Below, piece by piece: positions 17,426 through 26,429 of a stretch of DNA of 64,000 nt. The stretch is taken from NCBI RefSeq assembly GCF_000186865.1, contig NW_008705587.1, forward strand, positions 333,304 through 397,303, in the 5' to 3' direction. Each line of letters opens with the position of its first letter. The first letter of the stretch is position 1. The position numbers and the translations under genes are program-made. This DNA is from Aureococcus anophagefferens (lineage: Eukaryota > Sar > Pelagophyceae > Pelagomonadales > Pelagomonadaceae). The notes below the pieces were generated by a model. The model saw only the letters and a list, made by a program, of their open reading frames with translations. It had not been told where the DNA came from and made no database searches.

Positions 17426-18745
17426 ATGGAGGTGCTCGAGCGGCACGCGGCCTGCGCCGTGGGCTTCGTCGACGCGACCGCCGGCCGCGGCCTCGTCGCG
17501 AAGCGGTCGCTCGCGGCGGGCGACGCGGTCGTCGTCGTGCCCTGGGAGAGCATCTTCGACCTGCGCGCGGCGATGGGCGCGCTCCGCCGCGACGCGGAGA
17601 GCTCGTTCCCGCTGCTCCGCGGCGCGTCGACCGGCGCGGACCCGGCGCTGCTCATCGACGACGCGCTCACGTCCGTCGGCGGCGCGACGGTGCACCTCGC
17701 GCGCGCGGCGGCGCTCGCCTGCGGGCTGCTGGCGGCGCTGCGGAACCCGAAGGGCCGGTGGGCCTGGTACGCGCGGTCGCTGCCGTGCCGCGCGGGCTAC
17801 GCGCGCGTCCGCGACGCCCAGCGGCGCGCGAAGCGCCTCGGCGGGAGGAAACATGAAGCGGAGGACGACGACGAGCAGTTGAACCTCAACGTGGACTGCC
17901 TCGAGCGCTCGGAGAAGGACTTGTGGGCGCACGCGGACGTCGGCCTCGCGCGGCTGCTGCGCGTGGAGCGCTGGTGGTTCCGGCGGGCCTTCGACGCCCT
18001 GTTCGACGGCGCGGCGAGCGTCGAGTCGTGGATGTGGGCGAGCGTCGTCGTGCGGAGCCGGTCCATCGGCATCCCCGACGACGGCGCGCCCTTTCCCCCG
18101 ACGGGCGCGCTCGCCGACGCGGTCCGCGGCGACGGGCCCAGGCCCCGGGGCTTCGCGCTCGTGCCCTTTCTAGATTTCGCGAACCACGACGACGCGGAGG
18201 ACAACGCGAAGCTCTGCCAGTTCGACGACGCGGCGGGCGGCGTCGGGCTCGTCGCGACGCGGCCCGTCGCGGAGGGCGACGAGATCCGCTTCAACTACCG
18301 GCCCGACGAGCACCTCCGGGGCTTCTACCGGTCCTACGGCTTCGTGCCCGCCCGGCCGCCGCGCCAGATCTACGACGTCGACGACGCCGACGACGCCGAG
18401 GCCGCGGACCGCCGCGTCGCCGCGCGGCGCTGGCCGCCGAAGGGCGCCGTCACCGTCCTGGACGTCGACGCGCGGCCGCCCGGCGTCGCCGCGGCGGCGC
18501 GGACCTGCGAGGACCGGGGGTCCCGCGTCGTCGTGCGCCGCGCGGACGCCGGCGGCGGCGGCGGCGACGACGCGGCCGCGCGCGCGCGCGCCGTCGCGCT
18601 CCTGGGGCTCGCCCTCCGCGCGGCGCGCCGCGAGCCCGGCGGCGGCGACGCCGCGGACGCGTACCGCGCCGCGTCCGCGGCGATCCTCGAGGAGGCGCTC
18701 GCGGACCTCGTGCGGGTCGAGCGGGTGCGGGTGGACGTTGGGTAA
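17426..18745 (+). CDS. SET-domain protein methyltransferase (Rubisco LSMT/SETD-like)
   Basis: A 439-residue protein. The N-terminal SET start reads GRGLVAKRSLAAGDAVVVVP. The catalytic C-terminal SET part reads LVPFLDFANHD, then EGDEIRFNYRPDEHL and FYRSYGFVP, with the N-H-x-x and F-N-Y elements that bind SAM and the target lysine. This split-SET layout is that of the Rubisco large-subunit methyltransferase/SETD3-6 family. The C-terminal third, expected to be the substrate-binding helical domain, is Ala/Arg-rich and degenerate. No transit peptide is visible at the ATG at 17426, so a plastid location is not supported. Confidence 0.88.
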   Translation: MEVLERHAACAVGFVDATAGRGLVAKRSLAAGDAVVVVPWESIFDLRAAMGALRRDAESSFPLLRGASTGADPALLIDDALTSVGGATVHLARAAALACGLLAALRNPKGRWAWYARSLPCRAGYARVRDAQRRAKRLGGRKHEAEDDDEQLNLNVDCLERSEKDLWAHADVGLARLLRVERWWFRRAFDALFDGAASVESWMWASVVVRSRSIGIPDDGAPFPPTGALADAVRGDGPRPRGFALVPFLDFANHDDAEDNAKLCQFDDAAGGVGLVATRPVAEGDEIRFNYRPDEHLRGFYRSYGFVPARPPRQIYDVDDADDAEAADRRVAARRWPPKGAVTVLDVDARPPGVAAAARTCEDRGSRVVVRRADAGGGGGDDAAARARAVALLGLALRAARREPGGGDAADAYRAASAAILEEALADLVRVERVRVDVG

Positions 18746-18761
18746 TTGGAACTTACTAGTG

Positions 18762-19370
18762 ATGCGGGCCCCACTGCCACTGGCACTGGGCCAGCGCGAC
18801 CATGGAAAACATGAATTCACGCCCGAGTTCGGCCGCGAGCGTTGGCAGTTCGCCGCCGAGGTGGGAAGAACGGCCTCTTCGGAAACCTCTCTCCGTCAAC
18901 TCGACGGCGCCTGGTCGAAGGCGATGGAGAAGGCCCAGGCACCCGGTGGCGCTTTGCATTCCTATTACAACAATCCGACCGCTCGTCAGAAGCGTCGAAA
19001 GATAGTCCAGACCGCATTCTTGCATCACAAAGCCGAGCGGCTCGCATCCCCGTTCGCCGATCTGAAGACGCCGACGACCGCGATGAACGACCGCGCTCCT
19101 CTCCTCTTGTCGGAGGAGCAGTGGCCGATCGCACTGGGCTCAGTGGCGCGACGCGACTCCTCTAAGACTGAAACCATGACGCGCGTCGTGGGGCTTCAGC
19201 GTGAGAACGCGCGCGGCGCGGTCGAGTACGTACGCCGACCCCAGGCCAAAACTCAGGTGACAGGTCTCGAGAAGAGCGACTACGATTTACGGACGTCCCG
19301 GGCGTCATTCATCGCGAATACTCGCCCCGCCGACCGCCCCAAATCGTTTTCATCGCGGAAGACGCCGTAG
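18762..19370 (+). CDS. Hypothetical protein, uncertain gene
   Basis: An open frame of 202 codons from the ATG at 18762, 16 bp after the stop of the SET gene on the same strand. The product is basic and low in hydrophobics, with no membrane segment or domain. Third positions are less GC-biased than in the neighbours. It may be a fast-evolving lineage-specific gene or a non-coding open frame; no homology cue decides. Confidence 0.4.
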   Translation: MRAPLPLALGQRDHGKHEFTPEFGRERWQFAAEVGRTASSETSLRQLDGAWSKAMEKAQAPGGALHSYYNNPTARQKRRKIVQTAFLHHKAERLASPFADLKTPTTAMNDRAPLLLSEEQWPIALGSVARRDSSKTETMTRVVGLQRENARGAVEYVRRPQAKTQVTGLEKSDYDLRTSRASFIANTRPADRPKSFSSRKTP

Positions 19371-19443
19371 ACATACGCTACACACCCCTCGCCCACGACC
19401 GGGCCAAACCCCGCGACGAACGAAGTCCCACACGATACACACG

Positions 19444-20424
19444 ATGGCTCAAATCCGCTTGAAAGCGCAACGCAAACAGGACGAGCATCTCCTCGCGCAT
19501 CAACCCCGGACGCCGCCCGCCCTGGCGATGCAGGCCCCGGTGCCGGGCGGCGGGGCCCCGGGGCCCCCACCCGCGCACTGGTGGACCAAGTCCGATCTCG
19601 AGCAGGCGTCGGTACTCCTCGGGATGAAGCTGTCTCCCGTGCCCTCGCCGGCGCCGTCGCCGAAGCGGCGCAAAGTGGGCTTTCCCCCCGACGACCAGCC
19701 CGCCGCGGTGTCGCGGTCCGGCTCGTCGGATTCCGCGGAGCTCCTCGCCGTCGACCTCGTCCCGCGGCGATCCACGGCCCCGCCGAAGAAGACGAAAAAG
19801 GCCGAGGACCTCCCGAAGCCCCCGCACGGCTGCGGCGTCCGCGAGGCGACGCTCGCGGGGTTCGCGCGCGTGCCCGACGCGCCCGCGGGCCTCGTCGAGC
19901 GGTCCGCGCGCTTCGTCTCCGAGGTCGCGTGCATGTTCCCGCCGGGCTCGACGATCTTCTCGCTCTTCAAGCGCTTCCTGGCGGCCCCGCGGACCTGCGT
20001 CGACGACCGCAAGCGCGCCGTCAAGGAGATCATCCTCCTGCTCAACGAGACGCCGCAGCTCATGAAGCTCTTCCTCGGGCTTTTGCCGCCGGAGTCGTAC
20101 GCGGAGAGCGTGAGATCTCACGACGTCCAGAGTCTGGTGCGCCGCACGGGCGGCCGGGCGCCGCCCGAGGACGGCGACCGGCTCCTCGTGCGCTGGGGCG
20201 ACGAGGCCAAGGGGTCCGCGCCCGGCGGCTACTACCGGTGCATCGTCTCGACGCACCCCGCGTCCAAGGAGAAATTCGTCTACGGCCGCGACAAGCCCGC
20301 CGCGTGGTGGGACGAGCCCGTGTCCTTCGACGTCGACGCCGACGACTGGAAGCCCGACCCCCAGTTCTCCGGGAGCAGCGCGCCCTGGTCCAACTCCGCG
20401 AACTCGCTGTACAAGGCCCCGTGA
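19444..20424 (+). CDS. Nuclear-type protein with a possible PAH-like helical domain
   Basis: A 326-residue protein. The N-terminal third is Pro-rich with possible nuclear localisation signals (SPKRRKVGF near 72-80, PPKKTKKAED near 117-126). Residues about 150-215 form an all-helical block (IFSLFKRFLAAPRTCVDDRK, EIILLLNETPQLMKLFLGLL, PPES) that loosely resembles paired amphipathic helix domains of Sin3-type corepressors. The C-terminal 100 residues look globular (LLVRWGDEAKG, YYRCIVSTHPASKEKFVYG). The PAH resemblance is a pattern impression only. Confidence 0.62.
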   Translation: MAQIRLKAQRKQDEHLLAHQPRTPPALAMQAPVPGGGAPGPPPAHWWTKSDLEQASVLLGMKLSPVPSPAPSPKRRKVGFPPDDQPAAVSRSGSSDSAELLAVDLVPRRSTAPPKKTKKAEDLPKPPHGCGVREATLAGFARVPDAPAGLVERSARFVSEVACMFPPGSTIFSLFKRFLAAPRTCVDDRKRAVKEIILLLNETPQLMKLFLGLLPPESYAESVRSHDVQSLVRRTGGRAPPEDGDRLLVRWGDEAKGSAPGGYYRCIVSTHPASKEKFVYGRDKPAAWWDEPVSFDVDADDWKPDPQFSGSSAPWSNSANSLYKAP

Positions 20425-21029
20425 GTCCTCCCCGCCCTCCCGCGACCGGAACTTCCCGCGGCGGAGCTGCCGGCAGGGCGCGAGCGCCATCGCCGCGCCG
20501 CCGCCCGCGAAGGAGATGTAGGTCGCGAGACGCCGGCTAAAGGGGGCTGTGTCGTGATGTCGTGGTATGATACACACGTATCGACGCAGTCACGCCGATC
20601 GATGCGCTTTTGGAGGCTTTCGCGCACCGAGACAAGGCCTGCAGGCGCGTAGCCTGCTCAGTGAAGCGGCGTGCGGCGCCTTGCCGTAGAGAGAGACGAT
20701 CGGAGTGGGCGAGCGGCCGATCGAGTTGACAGCTTCTTCTCTTTGCGCGCGCGCGGCGTCAAGACTATTTTGAGCATCACATGCCACCCACCCTCCCGCC
20801 CTGCCCTCCTCCATTTGGGGGGGGCATCATGGCCTCGTCGATTCGCAAGTGCGGCTCGAGGGCCGCGGCGAGATCGAGCACGCGCGGACACCCCGAGCGC
20901 GAGTTGCCCGCGCGCATGCGCGAGCCGAGAGCTTGCGCGGGGGCGCCGGCGCGGGCGTGGCGAGAAATCGCTTCGCGGTCGCGTGGTCGCGCTCGTTCGA
21001 CGAAACGAGTGCCGTCCTCATAGGTCAAG
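20425..21029 (+). other. Intergenic region without a supported gene
   Basis: These 605 bp hold several short open frames, none with a plausible protein. A short run of G at 20817-20824 and alternating G/C runs near 20746-20760 are the only low-complexity features. It presumably contains the 3' end of the upstream gene and the promoter of the sulfotransferase. Confidence 0.6.
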
Positions 21030-22190
21030 ATGGTGTGTGTGTGGCGACTTGTCCTGGCGACGTTCGCGTGCGTCGGGAAGTCCGAGGGGTTCTGTTGCTG
21101 GTGGTCTGCGACGGGGGACCCGTGCGACTGCTCGGAGACGTCGAAGGCCAGCAACCTCGCGACCTCTCTAGCGTGCGTCGACGGCGGAGGCTCGTGGTGC
21201 TCGGAGGACGGCGAGCAGTCCGCGCCGGAGGACGGCGAGCAGTCTGCAGATGGCGGCGAGCAGTCCGCGCCGGAGGACGGCTCCTCCTCGTGCGCGTGCC
21301 GCTCGATTATGGCGGGGATCACCGACGAGTGGTGCCAGCAGTCCGATTGCGATCCTGCATTTGCCGCGCAGTGCTCTTCTGCGTGCCCGACGGCGCCAGG
21401 AGCGACGCCCGCGCCCACGGCCAAGCCCGTCGCGACCCCGGCTCCGACTCCTCCCGTCACGGCGCCGAACTGGGGCCGGGGCCGGGATCGTCTCGGCGCG
21501 CCGCCGCCGCCACGACCTGTACCCGCTCCCCAGCCAGGGTGTGAACGAAATTGGTTATTTCAAGTCAGCACCGGTCGTTCCGGAAGCACGAGTCTAATGA
21601 CAATGTTGAACGATCTCCCAAATGTCTACATCGCGGGCGAAAATGATGGTTTATTTGAATCCTTGTACGCCTTACACAAGTCGAGCATTCGTACTGATTC
21701 CAGGGCAAAGGGCAAGAACGGGGTCCACAATGCGTGGTGGCACCATCCTGTTGAGAGATCAAAACTTGAACGGATCGTGCGAACCTACGTTGAATCTGCC
21801 ATCGGTCTCAAACAAAATCAAAACTACGCATGGGTCGGCTTTAAAGAAATCCGATTCAGAACTGACGACGAGTTGGACTATATTTTGTCTCTTTTTCCTT
21901 GCTCCAAAGTTATCGTCAATATTCGTCGAGACGTCGTTCGACAACACGAATCCGCGTTCAAAAGATCAAGCCCCATTTCGAAACTCAAATCTCACAACGA
22001 TATGCTCTTAAAATGGAGCAAAAAACATCGTAATCACGTCTTCACGCTCGCTTTAGAAGACTTTAACCTTGACAACTTCAATCGTCTGGCGGTTTGGCTC
22101 GGCTTTCCAAACTGTCATTTCAAACAAATCGCTCATGCGAACCGCAACGGTGGGTATGGAGTTGATAATCGTCACTTTGTGACTTGTTGA
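21030..22190 (+). CDS. Secreted/Golgi sulfotransferase with cysteine-rich N-terminal region
   Basis: A 386-residue protein. The start M-V-C-V-W-R-L-V-L-A-T-F-A-C-V-G looks like a signal peptide. Residues 20-125 are Cys-rich with a short repeat (E-D-G-E-Q-S-A-P), then a Pro/Thr linker. Residues 170-386 are a P-loop sulfotransferase: the 5'-phosphosulfate loop reads STGRSGSTSL near 180 and the 3'-phosphate strand reads VIVNIRRDVVRQHESAF near 298. Such enzymes move sulfate from PAPS to glycans in the Golgi lumen. From about 21541 to the stop the DNA is distinctly AT-rich and uses A/T-ending codons, unlike the 5' part and all neighbours. The frame is continuous across the change. Confidence 0.85.
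   Translation: MVCVWRLVLATFACVGKSEGFCCWWSATGDPCDCSETSKASNLATSLACVDGGGSWCSEDGEQSAPEDGEQSADGGEQSAPEDGSSSCACRSIMAGITDEWCQQSDCDPAFAAQCSSACPTAPGATPAPTAKPVATPAPTPPVTAPNWGRGRDRLGAPPPPRPVPAPQPGCERNWLFQVSTGRSGSTSLMTMLNDLPNVYIAGENDGLFESLYALHKSSIRTDSRAKGKNGVHNAWWHHPVERSKLERIVRTYVESAIGLKQNQNYAWVGFKEIRFRTDDELDYILSLFPCSKVIVNIRRDVVRQHESAFKRSSPISKLKSHNDMLLKWSKKHRNHVFTLALEDFNLDNFNRLAVWLGFPNCHFKQIAHANRNGGYGVDNRHFVTC
21203..21285 (+). repeat. Short in-frame repeat encoding E-D-G-E-Q-S-A
   Basis: Three imperfect units built on GAGGACGGCGAGCAGTCCG, the middle one altered to an A-D-G-G-E-Q version, inside the sulfotransferase N-terminal region. Confidence 0.8.
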
Positions 22191-22286
22191 AATACAAACC
22201 ACACATCATAGAATTCTACTCACTATAATTTACGGCGGAAGCGCTCCGGTCCCGCCGTCCCCCCGCCCTGAAGCGGCGTCGCAAAA

Positions 22287-23975
22287 TTAGAGCACCGTGA
22301 CGGGCCCCGGCTCCGCCGCGCGCGGCGTCGCGGGCGCGATGGGCGCGACGTCCCTCGCCGGCGGCGCGTCCGCGGCGTCGTCGGGCGGCGCCCAGAGCGC
22401 GAGGGGGTCGTTGAACGCGGCGAGCCAGGCGTACTTGTCCGCGGCGTTCTTGCAGCGGAGCTTGTACTCCTTGTTGCCGAGCATGGCGACCATGGACGAC
22501 CGCCGCGTCGCGAGCGAGATGCCGGGGCCCTCCTCCTCGTCCGATACGACCGCGGACGCGAGGTCGAGCGCGAAGGTCGGGTCCTCGTGCTCGACGGCGC
22601 CCTCCGTGCGGCCGGGGAAGGCGTGGACGAAGCCGTCGTAGGTGACGACGACGTAGACGGCGCTCCAGCCCAGCTTCGCGCCGACGACGGACTTCTCGTA
22701 CTCGAGGACGCCCTTCTTCGCGACGAGCGACGTCCGCGGCATCGTCGGGATCGCGGGCAGCGCGCCGGACGACGCGAGGTCGCTGCGCGTCGCGGCGGCG
22801 GCGGCCGTCGCGGACGGCGGCGGCGGCGCGCCGTCGTCGTCGGACCGCGGCGCGTCGGCGGCCGGCGGCGGCGCGGGCGGCAGGATCCGGTCCGGCGTCG
22901 GCCAGTGCACGAGGTCGCGGTCCGACTCCCACTGGGCGTCGTCGGGGTAGGGCGGGAAGACGAGGGCGCCCTTGGACTTGGCCGTCGCGTCGACGCCGGC
23001 CTGGCGCGCGCGCTGCGCCTCGCGCGTCTCGTCCGCGGTGTCCAGCAACGCCTTCGCCGCGTCGAGCCGCGGCGCGACGACGTGCTGCTGGAAGTCCGTG
23101 TAGCGCACGAACTCGGCCTCGCGGCCGCACTTGACGAGGCGCTCGCCGACGCGCGCGAGGTCGTCGCGGAAGATCTGCGTCACCCGCGCGAAGCGGTCGA
23201 CGAGGCGGTCCGTCTGCACGTCGCGCCAGCTCTCCAGCGCGGCGACGCTCGCCTCGCACTCGGCGACGACGGACGAGAAGTGGCTCTGCTGCTGCGCGGC
23301 GCGCTGGCAGGCGATGCGCAGCTCCGTCTCCGCGCGCCACAGGTCGCCGCGCGCGCCCGCGCCGGACGACCCGCTCAGGCCGCCGCCGCGCGCGGGCTTG
23401 CACCTGACGTAGGCCTTCTGCTTCGCGTCGACGACGGCGTTGCGCCGCTTCAGCTCCTCCCGCGAGCCCCGCGCGGCGCCGAGCGCCTTCTCGCCGCACC
23501 GGACGTACGTCTCGCGGACCTCGCGGACGCCGCTCCGCGCCTCGACGAGGTCGTCGCCCAACTTGCTAAAGGCGATGGCGCGCTCGCCGAGGCGCCAGTC
23601 GAGCTGGTGCGTGGCCAGCAGCAGGTCGCCGAGGGGGCCCAGGTCCCGGCCCGTGCGCTTCCCGAACACGACAGCGTAGCCGACGCTGCCCTCGAGGAGC
23701 AGCGCGCGCGTCTCGTTGTGCACGCCGATGAGGCTGCCGTCGATGTAGGTGTTGCGCGCGACGAACTGCAGCAGCGCCTGCAGCTCCCGGCAGCCCTGGA
23801 GGAACGTGTCGCCGTCGCGCTCGAGGCGCGCCGCCGCGTCGCCGACCTCGACGGACGCCTGGTCCTTGCGCGCGCCGTCGTAGCCCTCGATGAGGTCGAA
23901 GCACGCCGCGCGGTACGCGCCGTAGCCCGACGCCTTCGACGCGTTCGCCTGCGTGATGGGCATGCCGCCGGACAT
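22287..23975 (-). CDS. BAR-like coiled-coil protein with C-terminal PH domain
   Basis: A 562-residue protein. Residues 15-330 are mostly helical and charged with a heptad-like pattern (LERDGDTFLQGCRELQALLQ, VVDAKQKAYVRCK, RFARVTQIFRDDLARVGERL), matching a BAR or F-BAR membrane-curvature dimer. A Pro/Ala linker follows. Residues about 418-525 read as a PH domain: KKGVLEYEKSVVGAKLGWSA, VYVVVTYDGFVHAFPG, LRCKNAADKYAWLAAFNDP. BAR-PH proteins sense phosphoinositide-rich curved membranes in endocytosis. The PH call is good; the BAR call rests on helical pattern and order. Confidence 0.75.
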   Translation of the reverse strand: MSGGMPITQANASKASGYGAYRAACFDLIEGYDGARKDQASVEVGDAAARLERDGDTFLQGCRELQALLQFVARNTYIDGSLIGVHNETRALLLEGSVGYAVVFGKRTGRDLGPLGDLLLATHQLDWRLGERAIAFSKLGDDLVEARSGVREVRETYVRCGEKALGAARGSREELKRRNAVVDAKQKAYVRCKPARGGGLSGSSGAGARGDLWRAETELRIACQRAAQQQSHFSSVVAECEASVAALESWRDVQTDRLVDRFARVTQIFRDDLARVGERLVKCGREAEFVRYTDFQQHVVAPRLDAAKALLDTADETREAQRARQAGVDATAKSKGALVFPPYPDDAQWESDRDLVHWPTPDRILPPAPPPAADAPRSDDDGAPPPPSATAAAAATRSDLASSGALPAIPTMPRTSLVAKKGVLEYEKSVVGAKLGWSAVYVVVTYDGFVHAFPGRTEGAVEHEDPTFALDLASAVVSDEEEGPGISLATRRSSMVAMLGNKEYKLRCKNAADKYAWLAAFNDPLALWAPPDDAADAPPARDVAPIAPATPRAAEPGPVTVL

Positions 23976-24704
23976 GGTCGAGGCGGCGCAGGCGGTCGAG
24001 AGAGCTCCGCGGAGGCGGGCGTCGAAAAAAATGCCGCTCGGCTATGGGGGGTCTTGCTCCGGCGACGGCGTCCGATGGCCGACGCGTCGGACGCCCGAAC
24101 GTGCGGTTTTTGGCTAGCGGCCAGGGACGCCCGGTGGCTATACGTGACAAAAACAAGCGCTCGGATTGGGACGAATGGCTAGCCGTTTCGCTGGCTTGAG
24201 TACCAAACACGTACGCGCGGGCCGGGAGCGGAGACCTCTGAGCCCAAGCTTCCGACGCACGGCAGCCCGCTCTGGTGGTCGGAGTGGCCTTCCATGACCC
24301 CTAGGCGTAAGCCTGACCGTCGGTGCCCCCATCGGAGGTGGTTCTGGCGTCGACCAAATTCCACCGCGCGGGCCTCGTCTCCGCGGGGCTGCCGCGGCGT
24401 ACAAGTCCGTGCCAGCGAAGCGCGTCACCATCGATGGCGTTGGATACGCCCCTTGGTTTTGGGTGCGACGTCGGTGTGACGGCTGGGGTAGGCCATTTAC
24501 GTTGCGTAAGATGTACCACCCCGCTCCGCACGCAGGGGTGCCGCCGACGCCAGTGGCGGAGCAACACCCCCCCTCTCGGCTTCAGCGAGCGAGAGGAGCT
24601 GTGGCAGCCTGACGCAGAGCGCGCTTGCACCGCCACCAGCGTCGTCCGCGCGCAGCAAAAACGCAGTCGCAGTCGCATCGGTTGCTAAACACACCTTCTA
24701 CAAC
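23976..24704 (+). other. Intergenic region of atypical composition
   Basis: These 729 bp lie between divergent genes and lack a convincing open frame on either strand. Composition is more even than in flanking coding sequence. Bases 24342-24540 contain short open stretches in two frames with no recognisable protein. A C-run is at 24570-24576. No terminal repeats or RNA gene seen; it could be a decayed element or a long promoter. Confidence 0.5.
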
Positions 24705-25421
24705 ATGTCGGTAGCGATCGTCGGCGCTACGGGCGCCATCGGCAGCGCGCTGGCCAAGCGCGTCCACGCCAGCGGCGCCGTGCCGCTCTTGCTCGGCCGC
24801 TGCTCCGAGAAGCTCGGCGCGCTGTCCTCGAGCCTCGGCGGCGCGCCGACGGCCGTGCTCGACTGCAGCGACCCGGCGGGCGTCGCCGCGGCGCTCAAGG
24901 AGGCGCCGATCGCGGAGGTGTCGGCGCTCGCGTACTGCGCCGGTAGCATCGTCCTCAAGCCCGCGCGGCGCGCGGCGCTCGACGACTACCGCGCGACCAT
25001 GGACCTCAACGTCTACTCGGCGCTGGAGACGCTCAAGGCGCTGGAGAAGCCGCTCAAGAAGCACAGGGGCTCCGTCGTGCTCTTCTCGTCCGTCGCCGTG
25101 CGGCAGGGCTTCCCGAACCACGCGGTCATCTCCGCCGCCAAGGGCGCCGTCGAGGGCGTCACGCGCGCCCTCGCGGCCGAGTACGCGCCGTCGGGCCTCC
25201 GCGTCAACGCCATCGCGCCGTCCATCTCCCACAGCGCCATGGCCGAGCCCATGCTCGGCAAGGAGGCCATGCGCACCGCGCTCGCCAAGGGCCACCCGCT
25301 CGGCCGCGTCGGCGACCCGGAGGACTCCGCGGCCCTCGCCGCCTTCCTTCTCTCGCCGGACGCGGGCTGGATCACGGGCCAGGTCGTCGGCGTCGACGGC
25401 GGCCGCCACGCCGTCGCGTGA
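24705..25421 (+). CDS. Short-chain dehydrogenase/reductase-like protein lacking the catalytic Tyr
   Basis: A 238-residue SDR-fold protein. The nucleotide loop reads VGATGAIGSALA at 6-17, followed by LAYCAGSI, LNVYSALETL, SVVLFSSVA, LRVNAIAPS and GWITGQVVGVDGG, all in classical SDR order. The Ser of the triad is present. The Y-x-x-x-K site reads N-H-A-V-I-S-A-A-K, so the Lys is kept but the Tyr position is Ile. SDRs with an altered triad can act on unusual substrates or serve as binding proteins. Start ATG at 24705; no targeting sequence. Confidence 0.88.
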   Translation: MSVAIVGATGAIGSALAKRVHASGAVPLLLGRCSEKLGALSSSLGGAPTAVLDCSDPAGVAAALKEAPIAEVSALAYCAGSIVLKPARRAALDDYRATMDLNVYSALETLKALEKPLKKHRGSVVLFSSVAVRQGFPNHAVISAAKGAVEGVTRALAAEYAPSGLRVNAIAPSISHSAMAEPMLGKEAMRTALAKGHPLGRVGDPEDSAALAAFLLSPDAGWITGQVVGVDGGRHAVA

Positions 25422-25660
25422 TGGGCGGTGTCTGGCCGGCGGCTTAACATCACGCCACTTCCTGTTGCTCCTGCTTTTTATCCCGGCTCGAGTCGCTCTC
25501 GGCCGCCGAGCTCTCCTCATACGGCTCCGTGCGACGCCTCTGAGGCTCGCGCGCGCCGCGCGAGGATCAGCGAGCCACACCGACGATTTTGCCACAGAGC
25601 TTTTTCCACCTCTCATCGGCCTACTCCACGCGCGTGCTCGTCTTCACCGCGCTGCAGACG

Positions 25661-26419
25661 ATGGCGCTCAGCAAGATCCTGGCGGAGATCGACAGCATCG
25701 CGGCCACCGTCTTCGTGGCTGTGGTCGTCGCCAGCCTCATCTACCTCAAGTCGTCGCCGCCGCCGCCCAAGGCGGAGACCACGGCGACGCCGGCGAGCGT
25801 CGGCGCCCTGATGCGCGCGCGGCGGTCCATCTTCCCGAAGGACTTCGCGAGCGACCCGCAGATCCCGCGGGAGGCCGTCGAGCGCGCGCTCGCGTGCGCG
25901 AATTGGGCGCCGACGCACGGCAAGACGGAGCCGTGGCGCTTCGTCGTCTTCGAGGGCCCGTCGGGCGTCGACAAGTTCCTGGCCATGAAGCACGCGGCCA
26001 TCGCCGCGCAGCCGGGCCTGCCCGAGGACGCGCGCAAGGCCGCGCTGACCAAGGCCGAGAAGAAGGCGAAGGACCTGCGCAAGTGCGCCTACATCATCGC
26101 CATCTGCGTGAAGCGGCTCCGCAACGCGTCGGACAAGCTGATGCCCATGTGGGAGGAGGTCGCGGCGACGTCCATGGCCGTGCAGAATCTCCACCTCGCG
26201 CTCTGGACGGAGAAGGCCTACGGCTACTGGTCGAGCGGCGGCTACAAGGGCTGGCTCGACGTGCCGGACGTGCGGTCCATGCTCGGCATGGACGGCGACG
26301 TCGACGGCGAGCGCGACGACGTCCTGGGCTTCTTCTTCGTCGGCGCGGCGACGGAGGAGAAGGTCCGGGGCTACCGCGCGAAGCGCGGCGACGTCGCCGC
26401 GAAGACGACGTGGTACTAG
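25661..26419 (+). CDS. Nitroreductase-family flavoprotein, membrane-anchored
   Basis: A 252-residue protein. Residues 15-29 (ATVFVAVVVASLIYL) form one membrane segment. The nitroreductase fold follows: MRARRSIFPKDFASDPQIPR, ALACANWAPTHGKTEPWRFV (FMN phosphate-binding Arg region), EEVAATSMAVQNLHLAL and LGFFFVGAA. Family members use FMN and NAD(P)H to reduce nitro groups, quinones or flavins. I start at the ATG at 25661 rather than a TTG upstream. The stop is 10 bp from the stop of the convergent gene. Confidence 0.87.
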   Translation: MALSKILAEIDSIAATVFVAVVVASLIYLKSSPPPPKAETTATPASVGALMRARRSIFPKDFASDPQIPREAVERALACANWAPTHGKTEPWRFVVFEGPSGVDKFLAMKHAAIAAQPGLPEDARKAALTKAEKKAKDLRKCAYIIAICVKRLRNASDKLMPMWEEVAATSMAVQNLHLALWTEKAYGYWSSGGYKGWLDVPDVRSMLGMDGDVDGERDDVLGFFFVGAATEEKVRGYRAKRGDVAAKTTWY

Positions 26420-26429
26420 CGAGTTTTGT

